From contig NZ_CP060820.1 in NCBI RefSeq assembly GCF_014489475.1, positions 1,442,001 through 1,506,000 on the forward strand: a DNA stretch of 64,000 nt, read 5' to 3'. The position numbers and the translations under genes are program-made. Within the stretch, counting starts at the first letter, position 1. Each line of letters opens with the position of its first letter. The stretch comes from Lysobacter terrestris (GTDB lineage Bacteria; Pseudomonadota; Gammaproteobacteria; Xanthomonadales; Xanthomonadaceae). Below, piece by piece: positions 43,522 to 52,109 of the stretch. The notes below the pieces were generated by a model that was not told the DNA's origin, searched no databases, and saw only the letters and a list, made by a program, of their open reading frames with translations.

Positions 43522-43616
43522 GGCACCTGGGGCGTCCCGCATGGGTTCCGTCGTGTTCATCCCGCGCGCGCGGGTTTCGATCGTTCTCGTGTGCATATCG
43601 AATCTCGCAGTCGGGG

Positions 43617-43955
43617 TCAGAGGGCGTCGTCGTCGAGTTCGCCGGTGCGGATGCGCACCGTGCGCTCGAGCGCCTGGACGAAGATCTTGCCGTCGCCGAC
43701 CTTGCCGGTCCGCGCGGCGTTGGCGAGCGCTTCCAGCGCCGCCTCCAGCGCGTCCTCGGTGACCGCGCATTCCAGTTTCAGCTTGGGCAGGAAATCGACG
43801 ACGTATTCGGCGCCGCGGTACAGCTCGGTGTGGCCCTTCTGTCGCCCGAAGCCCTTGACCTCGGTGACGGTGATGCCCGACACGCCGACTTCGGTGAGCG
43901 CTTCGCGCACCTCGTCGAGCTTGAACGGGCGGATGATCGCGGTGATCAGTTTCAT
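43617..43955 (-). CDS. glnK: nitrogen regulatory protein P-II (GlnK/GlnB)
   Basis: A 112-residue P-II protein, full length for the family. It has MKLITAIIRPFKLDEVREAL, the T-loop with uridylylation site Tyr51 in HTELYRGAEYVVDFLPK, and the C-terminal GKVGDGKIFVQALERTVRIRTGE. It senses 2-oxoglutarate and ATP/ADP, blocks AmtB and controls NtrB and GlnE. Named glnK here because it lies upstream of amtB on the same strand. The adenine-rich signal for a separate promoter is not evident in the 62-bp gap after the porin gene. Confidence 0.96.
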   Translation of the reverse strand: MKLITAIIRPFKLDEVREALTEVGVSGITVTEVKGFGRQKGHTELYRGAEYVVDFLPKLKLECAVTEDALEAALEALANAARTGKVGDGKIFVQALERTVRIRTGELDDDAL

Positions 43956-44017
43956 CGATCGGCTCCCATGGCTTGCTATCGGATCGCTTGCGCGCGTGTG
44001 GCGGTTTTTCGGCTGCT

Positions 44018-44797
44018 TCAGAAGGCCTTGGTGACGGTCAGCACCACCGTGTCCTCGCCGAGGAAGTTGTCGTAGGCGTTGGTGTAGAACGGCGCGTCGG
44101 CGTCGGTGTCGGCGTAGGCGAGGGATGCGGAGAAACCGTTGGCGAACGCCTTGGTCACGCCGAGCCTCCAGTCGGCGTATTCGGCGATCGCGTTGTTCTC
44201 CACCCACTGCTTGCCGCCGTGGGCGTTGAGCGTCCAGCCCGGGGCGAACTCCCAGTTGGCGTTGAGGTCGAGGTAGCCGCTGCCGTCGGAGTCGGCATAA
44301 CCGAACAGGTCGGTGACGGCGTAGGAGTACTTCGCGCCGAACGTGGTGCCGGCGAACGGCGCGACGGTGATGCCGGCATAGATCTCGCCGGTGTCCGGGC
44401 TATTGAAGCCGGAGGGATAGTCGCCGGGATACCAGTAGTACAGCGCGCCGACGTCGTAGCTGACCTTGTCGCCGAGCTTGCCGCGATAGCCGCCGTAGAC
44501 GTCGAGCTCGAGGCTGTTGGATACCGGCACGCCGAACGCGGTGAGGTCGGACAGCCAGCTGACGTTGCTACCCCAGGCGCCGGCGTAAAAATTGCCTGTG
44601 GAAGCCGCGTTGTCGGCGGCGTATTCCAGCCCGGCCTGCAACGCCGGTTCCTGGTTGTTCTGCGAGATGCCGCGGAACAGGTAGTCACTGGTGAGCGCGA
44701 TGGAACCACTGGTGCCCGCCTGCGCGGCGACCGGTGCGAACACGCACAGGACGGCGACAGCGAGAGTGGCGGCGAAAGCGTTGGAACGATGCGTCAT
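44018..44797 (-). CDS. TorF family putative porin
   Basis: A 259-residue outer membrane barrel of the proteobacterial TorF/TIGR02001 family. The signal peptide ends VAAQAGTS; then comes SIALTSDYLFRGISQNNQEPALQAGLEYA, the family's signature opening, followed by barrel strands (YDVGALYYWYPGDY, EIYAGITVAPFAG) and a terminal Phe (VVLTVTKAF). The gene is placed between glnA and glnK on the same strand, so a role in passage of nitrogen compounds across the outer membrane is likely by context. AGAGG lies 7 nt before the ATG at 44797. Confidence 0.9.
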   Translation of the reverse strand: MTHRSNAFAATLAVAVLCVFAPVAAQAGTSGSIALTSDYLFRGISQNNQEPALQAGLEYAADNAASTGNFYAGAWGSNVSWLSDLTAFGVPVSNSLELDVYGGYRGKLGDKVSYDVGALYYWYPGDYPSGFNSPDTGEIYAGITVAPFAGTTFGAKYSYAVTDLFGYADSDGSGYLDLNANWEFAPGWTLNAHGGKQWVENNAIAEYADWRLGVTKAFANGFSASLAYADTDADAPFYTNAYDNFLGEDTVVLTVTKAF

Positions 44798-45229
44798 GAC
44801 AAGGCCTCTCATTGGTTGGCCCCTCCCCGGTCAGGTGCTTCGTTGTTGTTGGCGCGGCAGGTGCACAACCTGGTGCGGCGCGTTTCGCGCGGCTTTCCCG
44901 AACGCAGGCGCGCAGGCGCCCGTCACCGTCTTTGCGGCGTTTCGTTCAATGGCAGGAAGTCGTGCGAACGCGACGGCGGGCCGTCGTGGTGCCCGCAGGG
45001 AGTGCCGCGGAGACCTTGGGATGCGCTCGCAGGGATGGGCCGCGAGGCGGTGTGGCGCTCGCGATGATCGCGAGGCGGCAGCATGCCGGCGCACAGGGGA
45101 GGCCGCGGGCCGGGGTCACATGCGCCGCGCGGGGATGGCCGCGCGGCGATGGTGGTGCGTGTTGCGTTGTTGCCTGCCACCCAACCCTCCCCCGCGAGCG
45201 GGAGAGGGCGAGCGGGACGATCGCTTTGG
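44798..45229. other. 432-bp intergenic region between glnA and the porin gene
   Basis: No gene is seen. The left part should hold the porin promoter; it contains a GCAC/GTGC pair around 44864-44878 (GTGCACAACCTGGTGC) that resembles an NtrC site but with the wrong spacing. Near the glnA stop, an inverted repeat CCCTCCCCCGC/GCGGGAGAGGG at 45185-45208 with a tight loop and no T-run may be the 3' end of the glnA transcript. Confidence 0.5.
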
Positions 45230-46639
45230 TTAGATCGTGTAGTACATCTGGTACTCGAGCGGATGCGTCGCCGCGCGGAAGCGCGTCACTTCCTGCATCT
45301 TCAGCGCGATGTAGCCGTCGATGAAGTCGTCGGTGAACACGCCGCCGGCCTTGAGGAACTCGCGGTCCTTGTCGAGGGCTTCCAGGGCCTGGTCGAGCGA
45401 GTGGCACACGGTGGGGATGTTCTTCTCTTCTTCCGGCGGCAGGTCGTACAGGTCCTTGTCGCTCGGCGCGCCCGGGTCGATCTGGTTCTTGATGCCGTCC
45501 AGGCCGGCCATCATCAGCGCGGCGAAGATCAGGTAACCGGAGTTCATCGGATCGGGGAAGCGGATCTCGATGCGGCGCGCCTTCGGGTTGGCGACGTACG
45601 GGATACGGCACGAGGCGGAGCGGTTGCGCGCCGAGTAGGCCAGCATCACCGGCGCTTCGTAACCCGGCACCAGGCGCTTGTACGAGTTGGTGGTCGAGTT
45701 GGCGAACGCGTTGATCGCGCGGGCGTGCTTGAAGATGCCGCCGATGTACCACAGCGCCATCTGCGAAAGGCCGCCGTAGCCGTCGCCGGAGAACAGGTTC
45801 TTGCCGTCCTTCGCCAGCGACTGGTGCACGTGCATGCCGCTGCCGTTGTCGCCGACCAGCGGCTTGGGCATGAACGTCGCGGTCTTGCCGTTGCGGTGGG
45901 CGACGTTCTTGATGATGTACTTCATCGTCAGCAGTTCGTCGGCCTTCTGCACCAGGGTGTTGAACTTGGTGCCGATTTCGCACTGGCCGGCGTTGGCGAC
46001 TTCGTGGTGGTGCACTTCGACTTCGATGCCGACCTGTTCCAGCGTCTTGCACATCTCGGCGCGGATGTCGTGCAGCGAATCCAGCGGCGCGACCGGGAAG
46101 TAGCCGCCCTTCACCATCGGCCGGTAGCCGGTGTTGCCGCCTTCGTATTCGCGGCCCGAGTTCCACGCGGCTTCTTCCGAATCGACGTGGAAGAAGGTGT
46201 GGCCCATGTCATTGGCGAAACGGACGCTGTCGAAGATGAAGAATTCCGGCTCCGGGCCGAAGAACGCGGTGTCGGCGATGCCCGACGACTTCAGGTAGGC
46301 CTCGGCGCGCTTGGCGATGCCGCGCGGGTCGCGCGGGTAGGCCTGCATGGTGGCCGGGTCGAGGATGTCGCAGGTCAGGACCAGGGTCGGATCGGCGGTG
46401 AACGGATCCAGGAACGCGGTCGACGCGTCGGGCAACAGCACCATGTCCGATTCCTGGATGCCCTTCCAGCCGGCGATCGACGAGCCGTCGAACATCTTGC
46501 CGTCCTCGAACAGCGAGGGCTCGATGATCGACTTGGGGAAGGTCACGTGGTGCTGCACGCCGCGCATGTCGGTGAAGCGCAGGTCGACGAATTCGACCTT
46601 GTGGTCCTTGATGAGTTTTTCGACGTGTTCGATGGACAT
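45230..46639 (-). CDS. glnA: glutamine synthetase type I
   Basis: A 469-residue dodecameric enzyme that makes glutamine from glutamate, ammonia and ATP. Motifs: [28 protein letters not shown] (latch), metal-binding [14 protein letters not shown] and [11 protein letters not shown], and the adenylylation site Tyr398 in [10 protein letters not shown], so control by GlnE is expected. Downstream on the same strand lie the porin, glnK and amtB. Expression is from the sigma-54 promoter at 46710-46724 with NtrC sites further up. No ribosome-binding site is visible; a 7-mer repeat occupies that position. Confidence 0.98.
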   Translation of the reverse strand: MSIEHVEKLIKDHKVEFVDLRFTDMRGVQHHVTFPKSIIEPSLFEDGKMFDGSSIAGWKGIQESDMVLLPDASTAFLDPFTADPTLVLTCDILDPATMQAYPRDPRGIAKRAEAYLKSSGIADTAFFGPEPEFFIFDSVRFANDMGHTFFHVDSEEAAWNSGREYEGGNTGYRPMVKGGYFPVAPLDSLHDIRAEMCKTLEQVGIEVEVHHHEVANAGQCEIGTKFNTLVQKADELLTMKYIIKNVAHRNGKTATFMPKPLVGDNGSGMHVHQSLAKDGKNLFSGDGYGGLSQMALWYIGGIFKHARAINAFANSTTNSYKRLVPGYEAPVMLAYSARNRSASCRIPYVANPKARRIEIRFPDPMNSGYLIFAALMMAGLDGIKNQIDPGAPSDKDLYDLPPEEEKNIPTVCHSLDQALEALDKDREFLKAGGVFTDDFIDGYIALKMQEVTRFRAATHPLEYQMYYTI

Positions 46640-46652
46640 GGGCTTTGGGTCC

Positions 46653-46680
46653 GGGATTGGGGATTCGGGAATCGGGATTG
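46653..46680 (-). repeat. 4 x 7-mer run in the glnA leader
   Basis: Four exact heptamers on the plus strand, GGGATTG-GGGATTC-GGGAATC-GGGATTG, end 13 nt upstream of the glnA ATG, inside the transcribed leader. A matching inverted run (46907-46934) lies next to uppP. Confidence 0.8.
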
Positions 46681-46709
46681 GCGAAAAGCACGCTACGGGT
46701 ATCTCTTAA

Positions 46710-46724
46710 GCAATCGGCGTGCCA
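46710..46724 (-). promoter_or_regulatory. sigma-54 promoter of glnA
   Basis: On the minus strand TGGCACG-CCGA-TTGC matches the -24/-12 consensus (TGGCACG-N4-TTGC) fully; GG and GC are 10 bp apart. The predicted start is near 46698, giving a leader of about 60 nt before the glnA ATG. It requires RpoN and an activator, here NtrC. Confidence 0.92.
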
Positions 46725-46786
46725 ACTATGCTCGCCAAGCAACCCATTGATTTTTCTAGGACGCGACTGGACCGGCCGCAGCGGTT

Positions 46787-46803
46787 GGCACCAATAGGGT
46801 GCA
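46787..46803. promoter_or_regulatory. NtrC-binding site 1 for glnA
   Basis: GGCACC-AATAG-GGTGCA fits the TGCACC-N5-GGTGCA consensus in 11 of 12 positions. Centred about 97 bp upstream of the predicted glnA start, in phase with the second site 29 bp further. Confidence 0.82.
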
Positions 46804-46815
46804 GAGACAGCGGTA

Positions 46816-46832
46816 TGCACCAGAATGGCGCA
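46816..46832. promoter_or_regulatory. NtrC-binding site 2 for glnA
   Basis: TGCACC-AGAAT-GGCGCA fits the NtrC consensus in 11 of 12 positions, centred about 126 bp upstream of the predicted start. Paired sites about three helical turns apart are the usual enhancer layout. Confidence 0.8.
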
Positions 46833-46906
46833 AATCGCTATCCGCTATCCTGCGCATCCCTTCGGCCTCCGGCGACGGGACCATTCGCGCCGCGGGCTCC
46901 TGCGGC

Positions 46907-46934
46907 GAATCCCCAGTCCCGAATCCCCAATCCC
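46907..46934 (+). repeat. 4 x 7-mer run upstream of uppP
   Basis: GAATCCC-CAGTCCC-GAATCCC-CAATCCC, the inverse of the run in the glnA leader, ends 7 nt before the uppP ATG. No Shine-Dalgarno sequence is visible there. Confidence 0.78.
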
Positions 46935-46941
46935 CGCTCCA

Positions 46942-47751
46942 ATGACCGATCTCCTCGCCGCGCTGCTGCTCGGCATCATCGAAGGCATCACCGAGTTCCT
47001 GCCGATCTCGAGCACCGGCCACCTGCTGATCGCCGAGCGCTGGCTCGGCCATCGCAGCGACCTGTTCAACGTGGCGATCCAGGCCGGGGCGATCCTCGCC
47101 GTGGTGCTGATCTACCGGCAGCGGCTGTGGCAGCTGGCCACGCAGTTCTTCACCGAGCACGAGAGCCGCGCCTACGCCGGCAAGCTGGCGGCGGCCTTCG
47201 GCGTCACCGCAGTGCTGGGCCTGCTGGTGAAGAAGGCCGGCTACGAACTGCCGGCGACGGTGACGCCGATCGCGGCGGCGCTGCTGCTCGGCGCGGTGTG
47301 GATGGTGATCGCCGAATACTTCGCGGCCAAGCGCGCGGCCGTGCTCGGCGAGCGCAGCACGATCAGCTGGACGGTGGCGCTGCTGGTCGGCCTGGCCCAG
47401 GTGGTCGCCGGCGTGTTCCCCGGCACCTCGCGCTCGGCCGCGACCATCTTCGTCGCGCTGCTGGCGGGCACGACCAACCGCGCCGCGGCGACCGAGTTCG
47501 CGTTCCTGCTCGGCATTCCCACCATGTTCGCGGCCACCGGCTACGAGCTGGTCGCGGTGGTCGGCAGCGGTGGCGCCGCGCAGGAGGACTGGTCGGCGCT
47601 GGCGGTCGCCTTCGTCGCCTCGGCGATCACCGCCTTCATCGCGGTGAAGTGGCTGCTGCACTACATCCAGAACCACCGCTTCACCCTGTTCGCGATCTAT
47701 CGCGTGGTGCTGGGCGCGGCCCTGCTCCTGCTGGTGCCGGCCGGGCAGTAA
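46942..47751 (+). CDS. uppP: undecaprenyl-diphosphatase UppP (BacA)
   Basis: A 269-residue polytopic inner membrane enzyme that dephosphorylates undecaprenyl diphosphate for reuse in cell-wall synthesis. Catalytic motifs: LGIIEGITEFLPISSTGHLLI near the N-terminus and GVFPGTSRSAATI at about 161-173. About eight spans. The start at 46942 fits the family N-terminus; the upstream frame is not conserved and overlaps the glnA control region. Monocistronic, divergent from glnA. Confidence 0.96.
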   Translation: MTDLLAALLLGIIEGITEFLPISSTGHLLIAERWLGHRSDLFNVAIQAGAILAVVLIYRQRLWQLATQFFTEHESRAYAGKLAAAFGVTAVLGLLVKKAGYELPATVTPIAAALLLGAVWMVIAEYFAAKRAAVLGERSTISWTVALLVGLAQVVAGVFPGTSRSAATIFVALLAGTTNRAAATEFAFLLGIPTMFAATGYELVAVVGSGGAAQEDWSALAVAFVASAITAFIAVKWLLHYIQNHRFTLFAIYRVVLGAALLLLVPAGQ

Positions 47752-47810
47752 GGCGCCGGCCATGCGGCGCGGAGTATCGTCGCCGCCCTCCCCCGCACGG
47801 ATGGCCCGCC

Positions 47811-48602
47811 ATGTCCCGCAAACTCCTCGCCGCCGCTTCGCTCCTCGCCCTCGCCGCCTGCACCACGGCGCGCGATGACGCCGCACCGGCGCCGGCCGCG
47901 CCCGCCGCCGACGCCACCGCCGCGCTGGAAAGCCAGCACTGGAGCCTCCTGCACAGCACGGACCAGGCCGGCCAAGCCATCGCCGCCCTGCAGCCGCCGG
48001 GCAAGCAGCCGTTGCAGCTCGACTTCGCCGACGGCCGCCTCGGCGTCAGCGGCGGCTGCAACCGCATCGGCGCCGGCTACCGCCTCGACGCCGGCACGCT
48101 GCACGTGGGCCCGACCATGCAGACGCAGATGGCCTGCGCGGACCGCACGCTGATGGAGCTCGACGCCGCCATCGCCGCGCGCCTGCAGGGCGCATTGCGC
48201 ACGCAACTGCAGGGCGGCGAGCCGCCGCAACTGCAGCTGGTCGCCGCCAACGGCGACACCCTGGTGCTCACCGGCGCGCCCACCGCGCAGGCGCGCTACG
48301 GCGGCGAAGGCGCGACGGTGTTCTTCGAGGTCGCGCCGCAACGCGTGGCCTGCGCGCACCCGCTGATCCGCGACATGCAGTGCCTGCGCGTGCGCGAACG
48401 CAGCTACGCGACCAACGGCACGCTCGCCTCGCAGGGCGAATGGCAGCCGCTGTACCAGGCGATCGAGGGCTACACGCACACCCCGGGCACCCGCAACGTG
48501 CTGCGGGTGAAGAAGTACGCGATCAAGAATCCGCCGGCGGATGCACCGGCGGTGGCGTACGTGCTTGACCTGGTGGTCGAGGCGGAACTGGTGGAAAGGT
48601 AA
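47811..48602 (+). CDS. META/DUF4377 domain lipoprotein
   Basis: A 263-residue lipoprotein: signal with lipobox SLLALAAC, an Ala/Pro-rich linker to about residue 40, a META (HslJ-like) domain (LDFADGRLGVSGGCNRIGAGYRLDAGTLHVGPTMQTQMAC with the conserved GGCNR and paired Cys), and a C-terminal DUF4377-type domain (MQCLRVRERSYATNGTLASQGEWQPLYQAIEGYTHTPGTRNVLRVKKY). Such proteins are envelope proteins of unknown task, some linked to heat or motility stress. It follows uppP by 59 bp. Confidence 0.87.
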   Translation: MSRKLLAAASLLALAACTTARDDAAPAPAAPAADATAALESQHWSLLHSTDQAGQAIAALQPPGKQPLQLDFADGRLGVSGGCNRIGAGYRLDAGTLHVGPTMQTQMACADRTLMELDAAIAARLQGALRTQLQGGEPPQLQLVAANGDTLVLTGAPTAQARYGGEGATVFFEVAPQRVACAHPLIRDMQCLRVRERSYATNGTLASQGEWQPLYQAIEGYTHTPGTRNVLRVKKYAIKNPPADAPAVAYVLDLVVEAELVER

Positions 48603-48607
48603 TCGCG

Positions 48608-49186
48608 TTACGGTTCGACGGCCGGTGCCGGCACGGGGGCCGGACCGATCGCGCTTGCGCCGAACTGATGGCTCACGTTGTGCCGCGGCTTGCCGACCGG
48701 AGCGCCGCGGCGCGGCCGCATCACCACGTAGGTCTTCGGAATCGAATCGTGCCAGCCGCGGCGGGTTTCGTCGTCGCTCATCAGCAGCGAGAAGGCATTG
48801 AACGGAATCAGCCGGCACAGGCTGCGATAGAAGGCCTTGCGGAACGCAGGCGGCTGGCCGTACTCGTCGACGACACGCGTGTTCGTGACCAGCTTGCCGA
48901 GGGTGAAGCCGAACGCGCCTTCCATCAGCGTGTAGTACGCCACCAGGATGGACGAGGTCACGACAATGTCGGTGATCCGGTCGATGTTCTGCATCCAGTC
49001 GAGCACGGCGAGATTGCCGGTCAATGCGGCGACGATTCCGACCGCTGCGAAGGCCAGGTAAACCGCGACCCGGTCGATCAGCCAGTTGAAGAAGCGGCGC
49101 ACCTTGGACGCGGAGTCGATGTCGAGCCGGGGCAGCGCGTGCTCAAGCGTCGCGCCCGAGGCGCGGTATGGATTCTCGTCGTTCAT
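48608..49186 (-). CDS. RDD family membrane protein
   Basis: A 192-residue membrane protein with the RDD pattern RRFFNWLIDRVAVYLAFAAVGIV (R-x-x-D), a second span around 78-98 and the FTLGKLVTNTRVV segment typical of the family, then CRLIPFNAFSLL. RDD proteins are proposed transporters or accessory membrane proteins; some act as Na+/H+ antiporters. The tail is proline-rich. It converges on the META lipoprotein gene, 5 bp apart. Confidence 0.85.
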   Translation of the reverse strand: MNDENPYRASGATLEHALPRLDIDSASKVRRFFNWLIDRVAVYLAFAAVGIVAALTGNLAVLDWMQNIDRITDIVVTSSILVAYYTLMEGAFGFTLGKLVTNTRVVDEYGQPPAFRKAFYRSLCRLIPFNAFSLLMSDDETRRGWHDSIPKTYVVMRPRRGAPVGKPRHNVSHQFGASAIGPAPVPAPAVEP

Positions 49187-49238
49187 GTGCCTCCCCCTGG
49201 AGGACGCACGTTAGCAGCCGCGGCCGGAAACGCGACAG

Positions 49239-49850
49239 TCAGTCGGCGACCACCGGATTCAACGCATACGTGCCGTAGATCGACGCCTCGCCCAGCACGT
49301 GGCCCTGCATCGCGTGCAGCACCTCGCCGGTGCTGAAGCGCGCGGGCAGGTCGAGCCTGGCCACGTCGAGGGCGAACACGCGGAAGAAGTAGCGGTGCAG
49401 GCGCAGGTCGTGCGGCGGCGGGAACGGGCCGTCGTAGCCGCGCCAGTCGCCGCGCATGGCGGGGTCGTTGGCGAACCAGCCGGTGTAGTCGTTGAGGCCC
49501 TGGCGACTGCCGGCCGGACCGGCCGGTGCGGCCTTGCCGTGCGCGACCACGCCGTCGCTGCAGCTGCCGGCGGCGAACTCGTGCACGCCGGCGGGGATGT
49601 CGACGATGACCCAGTGGGTGAACTCGGTGCGCGGCTGCGCGACCGGGATCTGCGCCGGGCTGATGTCGGTGGGCACGTCCGGATCGATGCACAGCAGCGC
49701 GAACGACTGCGTGCCCGCGGGCACGTCGCGCCAGGCCAGGTGCGGATTGCGGTTGGGTGCGAAGCCGTAGCCGTCGGCAGTGGGCTGGCCGGCGGCGAAT
49801 TCGGCGGGAATGCGCTGGCGGTGTTCGAAGCTGTCGCTGTGGATCTGCAT
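49239..49850 (-). CDS. YbhB/YbcL family Raf kinase inhibitor-like protein (PEBP)
   Basis: A 203-residue phosphatidylethanolamine-binding-protein fold. Visible: NPHLAWRDVPAGTQSFALLCIDPDVP, EFTHWVIVDIPAGVHEFAAG, the ligand-pocket segment YTGWFANDPAMRGDWRGYDGPFPPPHDLRLHRYFFRVFAL. No signal peptide is evident, so it is cytosolic. Bacterial members have no settled function. The gene stands alone on the minus strand. Confidence 0.93.
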   Translation of the reverse strand: MQIHSDSFEHRQRIPAEFAAGQPTADGYGFAPNRNPHLAWRDVPAGTQSFALLCIDPDVPTDISPAQIPVAQPRTEFTHWVIVDIPAGVHEFAAGSCSDGVVAHGKAAPAGPAGSRQGLNDYTGWFANDPAMRGDWRGYDGPFPPPHDLRLHRYFFRVFALDVARLDLPARFSTGEVLHAMQGHVLGEASIYGTYALNPVVAD

Positions 49851-49930
49851 GCTGTCCGCTCCCTGTGCTTGTCGAGTGACACCCGGTCGCGCGCTGCCCG
49901 CGCGTGGCGGGCGGCGTCACTGCGCCGCAA

Positions 49931-51994
49931 TCAGTTTTCCGGGTAACCCAACCGTACCGCGACCGGCGTGAGCAGCGCGAACGCCTCCGCCAGCGGCGCG
50001 GCATAGGTGCGCCAGTGGCCGGGCGCGAACTGGACCGGACCCAGCGTCGCCGGTGCCGGTGCGGTCGTATCCAGCGCGGCGCCCACCGCCGCGGCCATCG
50101 CCGCCGGGTCGTCGACCAGGTCGTCGAGCTTGAGCAGGCGGTGCGGGAACCAGTCGTGCTCGTGCAGGTCGGCGATCTGCACCAGCGCCGCAGCCAGCCA
50201 GCGCGCGGCGACCGTCGGCGATTCGAAGGCGAAGCGCTGCGGCGAGCCGAACGCCAACCAGCTCAGCAGCATGTCGCGCGGATCGCGCACGGCGAGCAGC
50301 AGCATCGCCTCGGGCAGGTGCGGACGCAGCGCGTGCAGCAGCGCGTTGTCCCAGGTCACCAGCCAGTCGAAGATCTGGCCGTCGTGTACCTCGCGCGCGG
50401 GCAGCGCCGCGCGCCACTGGTTCACCAGGAACTGCCCATCGAGGCGGCCGTCGAGCAGTTCCTGCGCGGTGCCGTAGCGCTGCAGCGGATCGGCCGGCGG
50501 ACGCATGCTGTAACGGTCGGTGCGCAACTGCGAGCCGGGCAGGTCGAAGGTGATGCCGATGCGCTCGACCAGCGAGCCCGGCGGCCCCCACAGCAGCAGC
50601 ACGCCCGGGGCGTTTTCCGGCAGCGGCTGCAGCGGCGGCAGTTCGCCGATCGCGGCGGTCAGCGGCGGCAGCGGCAGGCGCTGGTCGGCGACGTCGGCGT
50701 GCACCTCGGCCCAGCTGGCGGCGGCCGCGGCGAAGTCGCCGGCCACGTCCAGGCAGCGGCCCAGCAGCTGCTTCAGCATGCGTCGGGCTTCGGGATCCTG
50801 CGAGCGTTCGATCAGGTCGCGGACGCGGGCCACGGCGGCGTCCGGCTGGGTGCGCAGCAGCACATCGATGATGCGCAGCTCGGCCTGGCTGTGGCCGGGC
50901 TGGAGGGCGACGATCTCGTAGGCGATCTCGTCGGCCCGTTCGGTTTCGCCGGCGGCGTCGTGGATGGTGGCGCGCGCCTGCAGTGCCGGGATGCTGTCGG
51001 GCTGTGCCTCCATCCAGCGTTCGACCACGGCCAGCGCGCCTTCGCCCGCGAACGGCTCGGCGACCAGGCGCGCGCGCCACAGCGCGTCTTCCAGCGGGTG
51101 CGCGGCGAGGGCCGCGTCCAGGGTGGTGCGCGCGTCTTCGGCGTCGTTCGTGCGGCGCCAGGCTTCCAGCAACGCTTCGAGGGTGCGGCGGTCGCGCGGC
51201 ATCGCGGCGAAGGCGGCCTTCAGCGCCGGCAGCGCGCGCTCGGTGCGGCCGGCCTGTAGTTCCAGTTCGCCGACGATGCGCTGCATGCCCGGCGACGGGT
51301 TGCCTTCCAGCAGCGTGGCAGCTTCGTCCGCGGCTTCGGCGTAGCGGCCCTGGCGGCGCACCAGGTCCACGACCAGGCCGCGCAGTGCCGCCGCCTCGGG
51401 CTGGGTTTCCAGCTGCTTGCGGAAGGTCTGTTCGGCGAAGGCGAAATGGCCCTTGGCGATGTAGGCGAAGCCGAGCGCGTTGCGCACCGTGGCGTCGTCG
51501 GGGGCCTGCTGCGCGGCGTGCGACAGGATCGCCAGGGCGCGATCGGCGTCGCCGCGACGCAGGGTCACCATGCCTTCGATCGCCGCGACCTGCGGATGCT
51601 CCGGGGCGATGCGTCCGGCCAGCTTGGCGACGCGGTCGGCTTCGGCGAGGTCGCCGCGGGCGAGCGCGAGCTGGCCCTGGATGACGTAGGCCGGGAACTG
51701 GTTGGGATCGAGGCCCACCGCCTGGGCCAGCGCGGCCTGGGCGTCGTCGAGCTGGCGGCCGCCGAGCAGCAGGCCGGCGCGTTCCACGTGCAGGCTGGCG
51801 TCGTCGGGCGTCAGCGCCAGGGCCGCATCCACGGCGGCCAGCGCGGCGTCGCGGTCGCCGTCCATGCGGTGGGCGGTGGCGAGCAGGCGGTGGGCGGTGG
51901 CGTCCTGCGGGTTGGCGGCGACGGCAGCGCGCGCGGCGGACAGGGCTTCGGCGGCAGCGCCGCGGCGCAGCGCGTCGAGAATGGGCTCGTACAT
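49931..51994 (-). CDS. tetratricopeptide-repeat sulfotransferase family protein
   Basis: A 687-residue fusion. Residues 1 to about 430 are TPR helices (repeated A-x-x-x-A-P-x-x-P-x-x-A units such as LTPDDASLHVERAGLLLGGRQLDDAQAALAQAV). Residues of about 460-680 are a sulfotransferase-like domain: VLLLWGPPGSLVERIG in the phosphosulfate-loop position, where the usual R-x-G-T/S motif is not kept, and LLAVRDPRDMLLSWLAFGS, the 3'-phosphate motif. PAPS-dependent sulfation of a protein or glycan is the family role; the altered loop makes activity uncertain. Confidence 0.82.
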   Translation of the reverse strand: MYEPILDALRRGAAAEALSAARAAVAANPQDATAHRLLATAHRMDGDRDAALAAVDAALALTPDDASLHVERAGLLLGGRQLDDAQAALAQAVGLDPNQFPAYVIQGQLALARGDLAEADRVAKLAGRIAPEHPQVAAIEGMVTLRRGDADRALAILSHAAQQAPDDATVRNALGFAYIAKGHFAFAEQTFRKQLETQPEAAALRGLVVDLVRRQGRYAEAADEAATLLEGNPSPGMQRIVGELELQAGRTERALPALKAAFAAMPRDRRTLEALLEAWRRTNDAEDARTTLDAALAAHPLEDALWRARLVAEPFAGEGALAVVERWMEAQPDSIPALQARATIHDAAGETERADEIAYEIVALQPGHSQAELRIIDVLLRTQPDAAVARVRDLIERSQDPEARRMLKQLLGRCLDVAGDFAAAAASWAEVHADVADQRLPLPPLTAAIGELPPLQPLPENAPGVLLLWGPPGSLVERIGITFDLPGSQLRTDRYSMRPPADPLQRYGTAQELLDGRLDGQFLVNQWRAALPAREVHDGQIFDWLVTWDNALLHALRPHLPEAMLLLAVRDPRDMLLSWLAFGSPQRFAFESPTVAARWLAAALVQIADLHEHDWFPHRLLKLDDLVDDPAAMAAAVGAALDTTAPAPATLGPVQFAPGHWRTYAAPLAEAFALLTPVAVRLGYPEN

Positions 51995-52109
51995 TGGGCA
52001 GGCTTCGGTCGGAATTGCAGGAAAGTCGGCGATTGTAAGCCGCGCCGCGGATTCCCTGCGGGCCCGGGTTTTCCCTGCCGGGCGGCCCGCGTCGCCGGCC
52101 GGCCGGCGC

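Noticed and set aside
44864-44879. NtrC site upstream of the porin gene
   Set aside because: The GCAC and GTGC halves are 6 nt apart instead of 7, and no -24/-12 element is seen downstream; left as a note only.
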